From Oryzomonas japonica (GTDB taxonomy: Bacteria; Desulfobacterota; Desulfuromonadia; Geobacterales; Pseudopelobacteraceae): 64,000 nucleotides of DNA. Below, piece after piece: positions 45,555 to 55,080 of the stretch; position 1 is the first letter of the stretch, and each line of letters begins with the position of its first letter. Location: positions 185,269-249,268 of the forward strand of contig NZ_VZQZ01000007.1 in the NCBI RefSeq assembly GCF_008802365.1, read 5' to 3'. A program made the position numbers and the translations under genes. A model generated the notes under the pieces. The model did not search any database, was not told where the DNA came from, and worked only from the letters and a program-made list of their open reading frames with translations.

Positions 45555-46928
45555 ATGATCAGGATTATTCCCCCATCCATTTTCAGACTTTTTTTGAAAA
45601 AAACCGCGCTGCCGGGCGTTTTGTTCGCGGCCTGTGCGGTCCTGCCCGCCACTCCCGCCGATGCGACGCTCCAGCATCTTCAGTCCGGCATGGAGGCCCC
45701 GGATTTTTCCCTGCACCAGGTATCCGGCGGCAAAGGGGCGTTTGCCAACCTGAAAGGGGAGAAGCTGACGATCCTCCTGGTCTGGTCCACCGGGGACAAA
45801 AAATCGGAACACGCCCTGGCCCGGATGCAGAAGCTCTATCTGAAATATCGTGACCAGGGGTTGGCGGTCGTGGCCATCAAAGCGGATGTGCAGGAGTGTG
45901 CCGATGCCGCAATGGCACAGGCCCGCTCGACCGTGGAGCGGCTCAAGCTGACCTATCCGGTTCTCGTGGACAACGGTCTGGACTATTTCCATGATCTGGG
46001 CATCATTGCCCTGCCCACGACGGTCATCGTTGACAAAGAGCGGGTCATCCGGTATGAGCTTTCCGGCTATCCCCTGGTGGGTGCGGAGGAGATGGCGGAT
46101 TTCGTGACCGCATCCCTAGAGGGGGCGAAGCCGGCCATCATAGCGAAGAAGGGGCATCAGCCGGCCAAGAGCGCGCTTCGTTTCTACAACATGGGGCGGA
46201 ATACCCTGAAATCGGGGCGCATGGCCGAGAGTTCCGAGATGTGGTTCAAGAAGGCCATCGAGGCCGACCCCACGTTTGTCCTGCCCCACATCAGCCTGGG
46301 CAAATTCTATCTGCAACGCGGGGACAAAGCTTTGGCCGAGGCGCAGTTCCGTGAGGCCCTAGGCAAGGAACCGACCCATGTCATTGCCCTGTGCGAATCG
46401 GCTCTGTTGTTGTTCGAGGACGGTCGGCTGGCGGAAGGGCAGAGCTTGCTGGAGAGCGCCTTGAAGGCGAACGAATCCTACACGCCGTGTTATTACTATG
46501 CGGGTTTTGCCTATGGCAAGCAGGATAAGCCGGAGCAGGCGCTGCGGATGTTCGACGAGGCGGAGAAGATCAACCCGTTGGACTACAATCTGTACGTGTA
46601 CAAAGGACGGATGTTTGAGGGGCAGAAAAAACCGCAGGAAGCTGCTGCGGCCTACCGCAAGGCCCTGGAAACCATTCTCCAGACCGACGATATCCTGAGG
46701 CGCACACAACTGAACCCCGGCAGCAAGACGGGGGAGGGGCTCCTCCTGGCCCGCGCTGGAAATCTCAAGGAGGCCGAACTGGCGTTGAAGGCGGCCCTGG
46801 TCCGCAATCCGAATCCGGTCAGGACCCACTATGAATTGGGGCGCGTCTACGAAGCATCGGGTGATCCCCACAAGGCCCTGGCAGAGTACCAAGAAGGCAT
46901 AGCAAAGTATCGGCAGGGGAGAAAATAA
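45555..46928 (+). CDS. Cysteine-less thioredoxin-fold protein with TPR domain (copy 1, extended tail)
   Basis: The 457-residue exported protein has a signal peptide (1-37), then a TlpA/AhpC-like thioredoxin fold (MEAPDFSLHQVSG; LTILLVWSTGDKKS; GIIALPTTVIVDKERVIRYELSGY). The WCxxC site is replaced by W77-S-T-G-D-K-K-S, so no redox activity of the usual kind is expected; the cis-Pro (LPTT) is kept. The C-terminal half is TPR (LGKFYLQRGDKALAEAQFRE; AGFAYGKQDKPEQALRMFDE). The last 65 residues resemble the end of the preceding TPR gene. Residues 37-376 are duplicated in the next gene. Likely a periplasmic scaffold; partner unknown. Confidence 0.87.
   Translation: MIRIIPPSIFRLFLKKTALPGVLFAACAVLPATPADATLQHLQSGMEAPDFSLHQVSGGKGAFANLKGEKLTILLVWSTGDKKSEHALARMQKLYLKYRDQGLAVVAIKADVQECADAAMAQARSTVERLKLTYPVLVDNGLDYFHDLGIIALPTTVIVDKERVIRYELSGYPLVGAEEMADFVTASLEGAKPAIIAKKGHQPAKSALRFYNMGRNTLKSGRMAESSEMWFKKAIEADPTFVLPHISLGKFYLQRGDKALAEAQFREALGKEPTHVIALCESALLLFEDGRLAEGQSLLESALKANESYTPCYYYAGFAYGKQDKPEQALRMFDEAEKINPLDYNLYVYKGRMFEGQKKPQEAAAAYRKALETILQTDDILRRTQLNPGSKTGEGLLLARAGNLKEAELALKAALVRNPNPVRTHYELGRVYEASGDPHKALAEYQEGIAKYRQGRK
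45663..46682 (+). repeat. 1020-bp tandem duplication, left copy
   Basis: Aligns without gaps to 47078-48097 at a constant offset of 1415 bases. The most diverged stretch is about 45880-45935; the 3' part is nearly identical. Confidence 0.92.
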
Positions 46929-46972
46929 CACTCGATCCCACCTCAGGCGTGAGATGCAGAGCGGAAGGAATA

Positions 46973-48106
46973 ATGTCCCGAAAAAAAGTTGCAACCCGTG
47001 ATCTTTTTTTAAAGAAAACCGCGCTTCTGGCCACACTGTTCACCGTGTACGGCATGTTCCTGTTCACCCCGGCTGCTGCGACGCTCCAGCAGCTCCAGTC
47101 CGGCATGGAGGCCCCGGATTTCTCCCTGCACCAGGTGTCCGGCGAAAAAAGGTCGTTCGCCAACCTGAAAGGGGAGAAGCTGACGATCCTCCTGGTCTGG
47201 TCCACTTGGGACAAAAAATCGGAACAGGCCCTGGCCCGGATGCAGAAGCTCTATCTGAAATATCGTGACCAGGGGCTGGCGGTCGTGGCCATCAACGCCG
47301 ACGGGCAGAAGATCTCCGATGCCGACCTGGCAAGGATTCGTTCGACCGTGGAGCGGCTCAAGCTGACCTATCCGGTTCTCGTGGACAACGGTCTGGACTA
47401 TTTCCATGATCTGGGCATCATTGCCCTGCCCACGACGGTCATCGTGGACAAGGAACGGGTCATCCGGTATGAGCTTTCCGGCTATCCCCTGGTGGGTGCG
47501 GAGGAGATGGCGGATTTCGTGACCGCATCCCTGGAGGGGGCGAAGCCGGCCATCGTAGCGAAGAAGGGGCATCAGCCGGCCAAGAGCGCGCTTCGTTTCT
47601 ACAACATGGGGCGGAATACCCTGAAATCGGGGCGCATGGCCGAGAGTTCCGAGATGTGGTTCAAGAAGGCCATCGAGGCCGACCCCACGTTTGTCCTGCC
47701 CCACATCAGCCTGGGCAAATTTTATCTGCAACGCGGGGACAAAGCTTTGGCCGAGGCGCAGTTCCGGGAAGCCCTGGGCAAGGAACCGACCCATGTCATT
47801 GCCCTGTGCGAATCGGCTCTGTTGTTGTTCGAGGACGGTCGGCTGGCGGAAGGGCAGAGCTTGCTGGAGAGCGCCTTGAAGGCGGACGAATCCTACACGC
47901 CGTGTTATTACTATGCGGGTTTTGCCTATGGCAAGCAGGATAAGCCGGAGCAGGCGCTGCGGATGTTCGACGAGGCGGAGAAGATCAACCCGTTGGACTA
48001 CAATCTGTACGTGTACAAGGGACGGATGTTTGAAGGGCAGAAAAAACCGCGGGAAGCTGCTGCGGCCTACCGCAAGGCCCTGGAAACCATACTCCAGATT
48101 CACTAG
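46973..48106 (+). CDS. Cysteine-less thioredoxin-fold protein with TPR domain (copy 2, shorter)
   Basis: The 377-residue paralogue of the preceding gene has its own N-terminus and signal peptide (about 1-35), then the same thioredoxin-like fold with W76-S-T-W-D-K-K-S in place of WCxxC, and TPR units. The match to copy 1 is gapless from base 47078 to 48097. Differences cluster in the first part; the last 225 residues differ at about three positions. It ends at ETILQIH, just where copy 1 continues into its additional tail. The ATG at 46973 has GGAAGGA ahead. A terminator follows, closing the locus. Confidence 0.87.
   Translation: MSRKKVATRDLFLKKTALLATLFTVYGMFLFTPAAATLQQLQSGMEAPDFSLHQVSGEKRSFANLKGEKLTILLVWSTWDKKSEQALARMQKLYLKYRDQGLAVVAINADGQKISDADLARIRSTVERLKLTYPVLVDNGLDYFHDLGIIALPTTVIVDKERVIRYELSGYPLVGAEEMADFVTASLEGAKPAIVAKKGHQPAKSALRFYNMGRNTLKSGRMAESSEMWFKKAIEADPTFVLPHISLGKFYLQRGDKALAEAQFREALGKEPTHVIALCESALLLFEDGRLAEGQSLLESALKADESYTPCYYYAGFAYGKQDKPEQALRMFDEAEKINPLDYNLYVYKGRMFEGQKKPREAAAAYRKALETILQIH
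47078..48097 (+). repeat. 1020-bp tandem duplication, right copy
   Basis: Right-hand partner of 45663-46682. The homology ends at CTCCAG, seven codons or fewer before the stop codon of the right gene. Confidence 0.92.
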
Positions 48107-48133
48107 AAACTGGTGAGGTGATGGTTTGTGACG

Positions 48134-48165
48134 AGCCGCCCCGTTTGGGGCGGCTACCTTTTTTG
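48134..48165. terminator. Terminator at the end of the pilus/cytochrome locus
   Basis: AGCCGCCCC pairs with GGGGCGGCT around a GTTT loop, followed by ACCTTTTTT on the plus strand. It overlaps the last bases of the convergent FapA gene. Confidence 0.8.
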
Positions 48166-49590
48166 ATACTCGAGAATAAAGGCCTTCTCGATGTCGCCCG
48201 CCTTGACATCCAGGCTAGTCAGGGAAAGATAGCGCAGTCCGCTGTCAATCGTGTTTTCAGTTGCGCTGAGGGGCCCGTCGTGGGGGTCCTTGACCTCTTC
48301 GTTCTGCATTCCGACCACCAGCAGGCTGTTGTCGTAGAGGGTCCCTTTGACATTGACCTTCGGGTTGGCCCGTTCATCGACCTTTGAGCGGATTTCCATG
48401 ATCCGGTCCGTCAGGGCTGCCCTTTTCTGGCGCAACTCCTCGATTTCCTGAAGCGTTCCCGCCTCCCCGCTCTGCTTGTGGTTGAGGGCAAGTTCCTCCA
48501 TAAGCCTTTCGAGCTCTTCGGCATCGTGATAATCGACGCCCACGGTCAGCTTTGTCCTGACCGAGGCCATCGATCCGATCTTTTTGGCCTCAATACCTCC
48601 CAGTGCGGTATATGAGCCTCCGGCAATCGCCCCCTTGTTGACGATGATCCTGCCCAACGTCCTGACGATACAGTTGTGCAACTCCACCTCCACAATGATA
48701 TCGCCGGCGCATTCGACGATGCAGTCGTGGATGAACTGCGCCTTGATGCTGCCGCCGCACACGATGCTTCCCTTTCCCTGACCATCCATGCCGCAGAGGG
48801 AAATGTCGCCACCGCTCTGGATGCTGCAGTTTCCGATATTGCCGGTGACGCGCAGCCCCTTGGTGGCGTTGATGCTGAAATCGTCAAGCACGTCCCCGCG
48901 CACTTCAACGATGCCGTTGAAGACGATCGAGCCGACCCTGAAGTTGACATCCCCGGACACCACATACTCTTCCTCAACGGATATTTCACCGGAGGCCACG
49001 CATACCCTGCCGGCGGCACTGGCCACAAGCCGCTCTCCATTGTCCTCGACGGTGATATTTTTGCCTATTTTGAGGGCCAGGGGTTTGCCGGGCAGGGGGG
49101 GGATGGTCTCGCCGGTCACGCTTTTGCCGGCTGATCCGGGTGTAGGGGACGTAATGTGGGCGATCTCGTCGCCCGGCATGACGTTGATAAAGGTCTGAAC
49201 CTGGTGCAGGTCGATGGCGGCGGTATCGTCGCCATCCGATTGGGCGGCAACGGACGGTTGTACTGTATAGGAAAGCCAGCCGTCGATCCCGTTGACCGGC
49301 GGGATGCCGGTTGCCACCACCACGTTGCGCTGCGCTTGTCCGGCTGCGGCATTGACCGCAAAGGTGTTGAGGACGCTTTCGTTAAAGACCCCTTTCACCC
49401 CGGCCGCGGCAAGGTAGCCATTCAGGTCGTCCCGCGTCATCATGGACCCCTGCTGGCGCGGCACATAGCTGCAAAGGCATTCCTGCTTGTCCTTGGAAAT
49501 GGCGATGAACAGGCTGTAGCCGAGCTTCTTGAATTCCTTGCCCGGGATGCTCTCCTTGGCTCCATCTCCTGTAGATGTGTCGCTCATCAT
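48154..49590 (-). CDS. FapA family protein (DUF342)
   Basis: A 478-residue cytoplasmic protein of the FapA/DUF342 group. An N-terminal domain is followed by a right-handed beta-helix-like repeat region (GDVNFRVGSIVFNGIVEVRGDV, ITGNIGNCSIQSGGDISLCGM, GSIVCGGSIKAQFIHDCIVECAGDI, RTLGRIIVNKGAIAGGSY in shorter pieces) and a C-terminal coiled coil (LERLMEELALNHKQ; LQEIEELRQKRAALTDRI). The function is not well known; bactofilin-like polymer or flagellar/biofilm roles have been suggested for relatives. A single gene with a 210-base gap upstream in which I see no further gene. Confidence 0.88.
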   Translation of the reverse strand: MMSDTSTGDGAKESIPGKEFKKLGYSLFIAISKDKQECLCSYVPRQQGSMMTRDDLNGYLAAAGVKGVFNESVLNTFAVNAAAGQAQRNVVVATGIPPVNGIDGWLSYTVQPSVAAQSDGDDTAAIDLHQVQTFINVMPGDEIAHITSPTPGSAGKSVTGETIPPLPGKPLALKIGKNITVEDNGERLVASAAGRVCVASGEISVEEEYVVSGDVNFRVGSIVFNGIVEVRGDVLDDFSINATKGLRVTGNIGNCSIQSGGDISLCGMDGQGKGSIVCGGSIKAQFIHDCIVECAGDIIVEVELHNCIVRTLGRIIVNKGAIAGGSYTALGGIEAKKIGSMASVRTKLTVGVDYHDAEELERLMEELALNHKQSGEAGTLQEIEELRQKRAALTDRIMEIRSKVDERANPKVNVKGTLYDNSLLVVGMQNEEVKDPHDGPLSATENTIDSGLRYLSLTSLDVKAGDIEKAFILEYQKR

Positions 49591-49767
49591 GAATATAGCT
49601 CCGTTCGTTGGATCGGTCCCTGGTTATTTGACGTATAAGCGTCATGGCAAAATAGTGTTGGGGACCGTTCGAGTGACAGTGGTGCTTTAATCAATATCGG
49701 CATAATGCCGGCACATTTGTAGAGATATTTGAACTTTTTGTTACGGGGGCGGGGAGGGGCGGTAGGA

Positions 49768-49790
49768 CTCCCCCGGCAGGGCCGGGGGAG
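49768..49790 (-). terminator. GC-rich hairpin after htpG
   Basis: CTCCCCCGGC and GCCGGGGGAG form a perfect 10-bp stem nine bases after the htpG stop. There is no T run, so this may be a weak terminator or 3' stabiliser. Confidence 0.5.
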
Positions 49791-49799
49791 CTATCTCAG

Positions 49800-51737
49800 T
49801 TATTTCGCGGCGGCTTTGACCATCAGTTCGCTGACGAGTTTCGTAAAACGCAGCGGGTCCTTGATGGGCGACCCCTCGGTCAGGAGGGCCTGGTCGTAGA
49901 GCAGGTCGGCATAGTCGCCCAGGGCCGGGGCATCCTTGTCTGCCGTGTGAAGTTCGGCCATGACCTTGAGGATGGCGTGGTCCGGGTTCAACTCCAGGAT
50001 ACGTTTCGATTCGGGCACGCTCTGGTTGAGCGACTTCATGATGCGCTCCATGTTGGCGTTCATGCCATGTTCGTCGGCAACCAGACAACAGGCGCTGTCG
50101 GTCAGGCGGTTGGAGAAGCGTACCTCCTTGACCTTGTCCTTCAACCGGTCCGTAATGAGAGAAACCAGGTCGGAAAATTCCTTCTGGGCCTCCTCGCGTT
50201 TCTTTTCCTTCTCCTTCTTTTCCTCTTCGCTATCGACGCTGATATCGCCGCGATCAACCGCTTTGAGCTGTTTGCCGTCGTATTCGGTAAGCGCCTGGAC
50301 CACCCATTCGTCCACCGGGTCGGTCAGGAACAATACCTCGAAACCTTTTGACCGGAACACCTCCAGGTGGGGCGATTGCTCCAGGGCTTCACGGCTAGTG
50401 CCGGTGATGAAATAGATCTCCTTCTGTGCCTCGGGCATGCGCTCCACGTACTCCTTCAACGACACAAACGAGCCGTTCTCGCTCCGCGTGCTTTCGAACA
50501 AGAGCAGGTCCTGGAGTTTCTCCTTGTTGGCAAAGTCGAAGTGGACCCCTTCCTTGAGAACCTGGCCGAACTCCTTCCAGAACGTCACATAGGAATCGTA
50601 GTTCTTTTCCTTTTCCTCGGCCAGGGTGGAGAGAACCTTGCCGACCAGATTCTTCTGGATACGCTTGATCTGTACATCCTCCTGAAGTATCTCGCGAGAA
50701 ACGTTCAGGGGCAGGTCGGAGGAATCCACCACACCCTTGACGAAACGCAGGTAGTCGGGGATCAGCTCTTCGCACTTGTCGGTGATGAATACCCGCTTGA
50801 CATAGAGCTGCAGCCCCTTTTTGCGGTCGGCGAAGAACATGTCGAACGGTTTGTGGGCCGGCAGGTACACCAGTGCCTTGAATTCACTGGTGCCTTCGGC
50901 CGAAAAGTGGATAGTGCGGAAGGGGTTCTCGAAGTCGTGGGAGATGTGCTTGTAGAACTCGTTGTATTCCTCTTCGGTCACATCGCTTTTGGAGCGCGCC
51001 CAGATGGCCTTCATGGAGTTGAGGATTTCCTCTTCCGTCTTCTCGATGGTGCCGGCCCCCTCGATCTCCTTGCCGTCCACCCCCTTGGGCACTTCGGTAC
51101 GGGTGACGTCCATCACCACGGGGTACTGAATGTAATCCGAGTACTTTTTGACGATGGAGCGGATCTTCCACTCGTCCAGGTATTCTTTGAACTCTTCCTT
51201 CAGGTGCAGGACAATCTCGGTGCCGCGTTTTTCCCGGCTGCACGGTTCAATGCTGTAGGAGCCATCGCCGGCGGATTCCCAGCAGCATCCCGCTTCTATG
51301 GAACCGGCCGCGCGCGTGAAGAGCGTAACCTTGTCGGCGACCATGAATGATGCGTAAAAGCCGACGCCGAACTGGCCGATCAGTTCCGGGTTGTCGCTGG
51401 ATACCTTGTCCTTGAGGCTCTGCATGAAGGCTTTGGTGCCGGAACGGGCAATCGTGCCGATGTTCTCCTCGACCTCGGCTATGTTCATGCCGATGCCGTT
51501 GTCGAGGATGGTCAGGGTGCCCGCATCTTTATTGGGAATGAGCTTGATCTTCCAGTCGCTGTTTCCTTCCAGCACCGATTCGTTGGAGTGGGCCTCAAAA
51601 CGGACCTTGTCGATGGCGTCGGATGCGTTGGAGATCAGTTCACGCAAGAAAATATCGCGATTGGAGTAGAGGGAATGGATGACCAGATCGAGAAGTTGCT
51701 GTACCTCGGTCTGGAACTGTTTGGTAGTCTTGGACAT
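49800..51737 (-). CDS. htpG: Molecular chaperone HtpG (Hsp90)
   Basis: ATP-dependent chaperone, cytoplasmic dimer. The 645-residue protein has the GHKL ATPase motifs [38 protein letters not shown] and GTEIVLHL in the N-terminal domain, the middle domain ([26 protein letters not shown] in shorter parts; LNVSREILQ) and a C-terminal dimerisation domain. The Cys pair in EAGCCWES is unusual in this region. The start at 51737 gives the family N-terminus [16 protein letters not shown], with AAGGAG 12 bases ahead; longer in-frame extensions are rejected. Confidence 0.97.
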   Translation of the reverse strand: MSKTTKQFQTEVQQLLDLVIHSLYSNRDIFLRELISNASDAIDKVRFEAHSNESVLEGNSDWKIKLIPNKDAGTLTILDNGIGMNIAEVEENIGTIARSGTKAFMQSLKDKVSSDNPELIGQFGVGFYASFMVADKVTLFTRAAGSIEAGCCWESAGDGSYSIEPCSREKRGTEIVLHLKEEFKEYLDEWKIRSIVKKYSDYIQYPVVMDVTRTEVPKGVDGKEIEGAGTIEKTEEEILNSMKAIWARSKSDVTEEEYNEFYKHISHDFENPFRTIHFSAEGTSEFKALVYLPAHKPFDMFFADRKKGLQLYVKRVFITDKCEELIPDYLRFVKGVVDSSDLPLNVSREILQEDVQIKRIQKNLVGKVLSTLAEEKEKNYDSYVTFWKEFGQVLKEGVHFDFANKEKLQDLLLFESTRSENGSFVSLKEYVERMPEAQKEIYFITGTSREALEQSPHLEVFRSKGFEVLFLTDPVDEWVVQALTEYDGKQLKAVDRGDISVDSEEEKKEKEKKREEAQKEFSDLVSLITDRLKDKVKEVRFSNRLTDSACCLVADEHGMNANMERIMKSLNQSVPESKRILELNPDHAILKVMAELHTADKDAPALGDYADLLYDQALLTEGSPIKDPLRFTKLVSELMVKAAAK

Positions 51738-51779
51738 GCTTATGCACTCTCCTTTGTGGGGTGGAATTGATATGGAGCC

Positions 51780-51809
51780 AACATAATCATCGCAGGAAAA
51801 ATTTTCAAG
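51780..51809 (-). promoter_or_regulatory. htpG promoter
   Basis: On the minus strand: TTGAAA (51808-51803), 17-base spacer, TATGTT (51785-51780). The -35 read as CTTGAAA also fits the heat-shock sigma-32 consensus, but a CCCCAT-type -10 is not evident. Confidence 0.5.
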
Positions 51810-51892
51810 GGGGGCACTGGTTTGAAATGGGAGCCGCGTGTGACGTGCCATGCACTGGAATGAGTTCCGGCACGCCACACGCGGCCCGCTCG

Positions 51893-52996
51893 CTAATTCC
51901 CGGCTTTCTTTCTGATGGCCTCCACAACGTGGTAGGCGTCGTTGATGGCGGTGTAGATCAGGTTGGGATGTCGCTCCTCGGCAATGGACCCTTCTTTGAT
52001 CTTCATGTAGGAAGGGGAGATGGCGCCGCCGATGACATAGACCCCTTTGCGGGTGGATTCGAATTCAGAGGTCAAAAGCGCCAGGCGATCCCCTTCCTTG
52101 GCGATCTTGCAGACCCCTGCCGAGCAGGTGATCATCTGGATGCCGAGCTTGTCGAAGACCGGCATCGGTCCTTGGGAACCGATACAGGCGATCACGTTCT
52201 CCATGGGAAAACTCAGGGCGTGGTACAGGTCGATCCCGTCCGCCTGTTTGAATTCGTTGATGCGGATGACCAGACGGTCAACCCCCTCCTTATCCACCTC
52301 GCCGATGCGCGGTGTGGCGCCGGGATACAGACGGATATTGCCCCCCAGCAGGATCTCTTCGCCCAAACGCTGGGCCGTCTCCTTGTTGACGTCGAACTTT
52401 CCCGACGTGTGGGACCAGTAGACCGGCTGGTTGTCGTTCACCTCCCGCTTGGCCTTGAGTATGGCGATGACCACATCGGCCGCGGTGTTGCCGCCGCCGA
52501 TGACCAGTGTCTTGACACCGACGTATTTACCGGCATCCTCCAGGTTCTTGGCCACCATCTTGGCATCGCCGTATACCGACAGTTCACGGGGGATGCTGCT
52601 TCCGAAGGCAAGCACGACCTTGCGTCCGCGAAACACGCGCTTGTCGGTTATCACGGAGAGCACGTCCCGCTCTTCACGAATATCCTCCAGGGCAACCTCG
52701 GTTTGCACATTGATCTTCTCGTGCTGCACAAAATGCTGCACATACTGGATGTAGCTCTCCACCGTGACCGGCTTGTCGGGCGGCCGCAGTTCGTCCACCA
52801 GGAACGGTTCCGGCGCGTCCTTGGGTTTGGAGGCGTACACATGCTTGCCCTCGGGATAGGTATTGGCGATTCCCTGGAAGACCGCTTTACCCGATTCAAG
52901 TACCAGGTAGGAGAGGCCATGCTTGTGGCACAGGTAGGCGGTGGCCAGGCCGGCCGGGCCGCCCCCTATGATGAGTACATCGTACAATGAGCTCAT
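51893..52996 (-). CDS. YpdA-like FAD/NAD(P)-dependent oxidoreductase
   Basis: A 367-residue flavoprotein with two Rossmann motifs: FAD site [16 protein letters not shown] (residues about 7-22) and NAD(P) site [12 protein letters not shown]. The late motif [19 protein letters not shown] is like thioredoxin-reductase-type enzymes, but the CxxC redox pair of thioredoxin reductase is missing. This fits the YpdA (putative bacillithiol-disulfide reductase) family. Whether this organism makes bacillithiol cannot be told here. Encoded upstream of htpG on the same strand, separated by a separate promoter. Confidence 0.85.
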   Translation of the reverse strand: MSSLYDVLIIGGGPAGLATAYLCHKHGLSYLVLESGKAVFQGIANTYPEGKHVYASKPKDAPEPFLVDELRPPDKPVTVESYIQYVQHFVQHEKINVQTEVALEDIREERDVLSVITDKRVFRGRKVVLAFGSSIPRELSVYGDAKMVAKNLEDAGKYVGVKTLVIGGGNTAADVVIAILKAKREVNDNQPVYWSHTSGKFDVNKETAQRLGEEILLGGNIRLYPGATPRIGEVDKEGVDRLVIRINEFKQADGIDLYHALSFPMENVIACIGSQGPMPVFDKLGIQMITCSAGVCKIAKEGDRLALLTSEFESTRKGVYVIGGAISPSYMKIKEGSIAEERHPNLIYTAINDAYHVVEAIRKKAGN

Positions 52997-53176
52997 GCGT
53001 ATCCCCTGTCTTGAGATAATGATTATATATGCGATTTTTTATAACATGACTTCCGGCTAAGATAAAGGCATTAGGGAAAAATTGTACGTAGAGAGAAAGG
53101 GCGGGCGAACAGTAGATTTTTCTTCTCGGTGGGGTACAATAAATAACAACAGAGACCAGTACAAAGGAGGCCGATC

Positions 53177-53518
53177 ATGGAGGACTGTGATAAAAAGGTT
53201 GCTGCGGCAGCATTGCTGATGGTGGCGGGTGGCATCGTGGGGGCAGGGCTTGCGCTGCTGTGGGCGCCCCAGTCCGGTCAACGCACGCGGCGAGATATCA
53301 CGCGCTATGCCAAGCGTGCCAAGACCCGAGCCGATGAAGCGGTTGAGGATATTACAACCAATATCAACGACCTGGTGGAAACCATCGGTGACAAGACCGA
53401 TGAACTGGTTGAAAAAGGCAAGGATGTGGCGAGTGGTGCCCGCAAGGACTTGATGCGTTTGATCGAAGAGGGCGCATCACGCCTTGAAAAGTTTCGGACC
53501 AGGCTGAGCCGGATGTAG
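53177..53518 (+). CDS. YtxH domain-containing protein
   Basis: A 113-residue protein with one N-terminal membrane helix (about residues 8-29, AAAALLMVAGGIVGAGLALLWAP) and the YtxH-type P-x-S-G-x-x-T-R-x-D-I motif, then an amphipathic helical region (residues 45-110) rich in Lys, Asp and Glu. YtxH proteins are general-stress-associated in other bacteria; the molecular role is unknown. Strong ribosome site AAAGGAGG. Its stop lies six bases from the convergent DUF3047 gene. Confidence 0.85.
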   Translation: MEDCDKKVAAAALLMVAGGIVGAGLALLWAPQSGQRTRRDITRYAKRAKTRADEAVEDITTNINDLVETIGDKTDELVEKGKDVASGARKDLMRLIEEGASRLEKFRTRLSRM

Positions 53519-53524
53519 CAACGC

Positions 53525-54346
53525 CTATTGCTGGTTTTGGGCGGGCGGGAGTACCGCCGGAGGCGCCGGATGAGAGCCGTTGCCGTTGGTCTGTTCCTTC
53601 GGCAACGGCTCCTTCGGCTTTGCCGGTTGCTCTTTGGCTGGCTGTTCCTTGTGCTTCGGTTCCTTCGGCTTCTGCTCCTCCTCCCGTGGCGCCGGGAGTA
53701 CGGTTATATCGCCGTAGTAGCCGGTTGCGGACTCATGGGTGTTGTCGCTGTCGGTCATGATGGCGATGGCACCGACCTTGGGTGCCTCCTCGCCGAAGGC
53801 GGCGCGATAGTCTTCGGCAAAATTCCGCCGGTGGGAGGTCCAGCGCCCGGCCAGCTCATCGCCCCCATCCATGGCAATCATGACCACGTTCTTCGAGTAG
53901 GGGTTGCGGATGCTCTCACCTTTGCGCAGGACGTTGCCCCACACATACTCGATGGCCCTGGTCTTGGAGAAAAATCCTCGGGGAAACACCACGTAGAGGC
54001 GGGCGGCAAAGTCGTGCCCGTCTTTGGTCCGCTCGTTGCCCTTCTTGATCGTATGGTCGATCTTCCATGACCACTTGATGATCGGATATGCCTTGGGATC
54101 GATATCGATCTTGTGGAGCAATCCCGAAGCCGAATCATGGCTTTTTCCCATCAAAACGCTCTTCCCATTGTCTTGAACAAAGGTGTAGGCCGATTTTTTC
54201 GAGCCGAAAACGGTCTGTTCCTTCCATCCCGCGAGTTCCGCCGAACTGAACTTGCCGATGCGCAATTCGGGTTCGGCTGCCAAGGCGGGGAAAACGGTCA
54301 GAAAAACAAAAATAACAGCGATGTAGAGCGTCCGGTAAGGTTGCAT
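53525..54346 (-). CDS. DUF3047 family exported protein
   Basis: A 273-residue protein with signal peptide (1-23). The DUF3047 core spans about 28-215 (GKFSSAELAGWKEQTVFG; PIIKWSWKIDHTIKKGNERTKDGHDFAARLYVVFP in short pieces; RNFAEDYRAAFGEEAPKVGAIAIMTDSDNTH). The last 55 residues are low-complexity Lys/Pro/Glu repeats (KPKEP, KEQPAKEQPAK), probably disordered or wall-interacting. Function unknown; likely periplasmic. Confidence 0.85.
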   Translation of the reverse strand: MQPYRTLYIAVIFVFLTVFPALAAEPELRIGKFSSAELAGWKEQTVFGSKKSAYTFVQDNGKSVLMGKSHDSASGLLHKIDIDPKAYPIIKWSWKIDHTIKKGNERTKDGHDFAARLYVVFPRGFFSKTRAIEYVWGNVLRKGESIRNPYSKNVVMIAMDGGDELAGRWTSHRRNFAEDYRAAFGEEAPKVGAIAIMTDSDNTHESATGYYGDITVLPAPREEEQKPKEPKHKEQPAKEQPAKPKEPLPKEQTNGNGSHPAPPAVLPPAQNQQ

Positions 54347-54351
54347 GTCGT

Positions 54352-55041
54352 TTAGCCTTTAGAAATGGTTATGGTTTTTTCACCGTCGTCGGGTATCAGG
54401 GCACTGAAGTACTCGATGGAGGCGAAGACGGGCGAAGGCTTCGGTTGAATCGTGGAACTGAAACGGCTGATGTACACCGGATACCCGATGCCGTATCGCT
54501 GTGCCGTGGCAAGGTTGGTTTCGCTGTCTTCCCCCAGCATGGTCCGGGCGGGATCATAGCTGACGAACCTCTGGAGCGTCCCCCAGAAGCGTTCGTCCTC
54601 CTTGGGTAGACCGACCTCGTGCGCCGAGATGATGCCGTCGAAGTATGTCCCGATGCGGGTGGTTTTCATCTTCAGGTCCAGGGTCTTGGAATGGGCATTG
54701 GTCACCAGCCAGACATTCTTGCGGTTTTGCCGCAAAAACAGCAGGAATTCCACCACGTAGGGGTGAACGGCGATCAGGTGCTCCACCTCCTGTTTAAGCT
54801 GGGGGATGTCCAGTTTCAGTTGCTCGGACCAGTAGTCCAGATCGGTCCAGTTGAGGGTCTGCTCCTGGGATTTGAACAGGGCGTGCAGGTGCTTTCGGGC
54901 GTACTCCTCCGTCGTACCGTTGCGGGCGGCCCACCGTTTGGGGACGTGTTCCAGCCAGAAGTGGTCGTCGAAGTGCCTGTCCAGCAGGGTGCCGTCCATG
55001 TCCAGAAGGACGGTGTCGATGGTGTTCCAATCAATGATCAT
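54352..55041 (-). CDS. HAD-family GMP/IMP nucleotidase (YrfG-like)
   Basis: A 229-residue cytoplasmic HAD phosphatase with motif I LLDMDGTLLD (nucleophile Asp14), a helical cap, motif II WLVTNAHSKTL, motif III Lys in GLPKEDERF and motif IV MLGEDSETNLATAQRYG. The segment HFDDHFWLEHVPKRWAARN is typical of YrfG, which acts on GMP and IMP in E. coli. It is followed by the DUF3047 gene on the same strand after a five-base gap, so the two may be co-transcribed. Confidence 0.85.
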   Translation of the reverse strand: MIIDWNTIDTVLLDMDGTLLDRHFDDHFWLEHVPKRWAARNGTTEEYARKHLHALFKSQEQTLNWTDLDYWSEQLKLDIPQLKQEVEHLIAVHPYVVEFLLFLRQNRKNVWLVTNAHSKTLDLKMKTTRIGTYFDGIISAHEVGLPKEDERFWGTLQRFVSYDPARTMLGEDSETNLATAQRYGIGYPVYISRFSSTIQPKPSPVFASIEYFSALIPDDGEKTITISKG

Positions 55042-55080
55042 GGCAGAAAAGTGAGGAGCGGTTTAAAGGGTTTCAGTTGT

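Noticed and set aside
49694-49722. FliA (sigma-28)-like promoter upstream of the FapA gene on the minus strand (GCCGATAT)
   Set aside because: The -35 is weak, spacing is off by one, and the -10 lies inside a CGGCATAATGCCG palindrome that explains the match.
51738-51878. N-terminal extension of HtpG
   Set aside because: The added residues are not Hsp90-like and would run through the promoter at 51780-51809.
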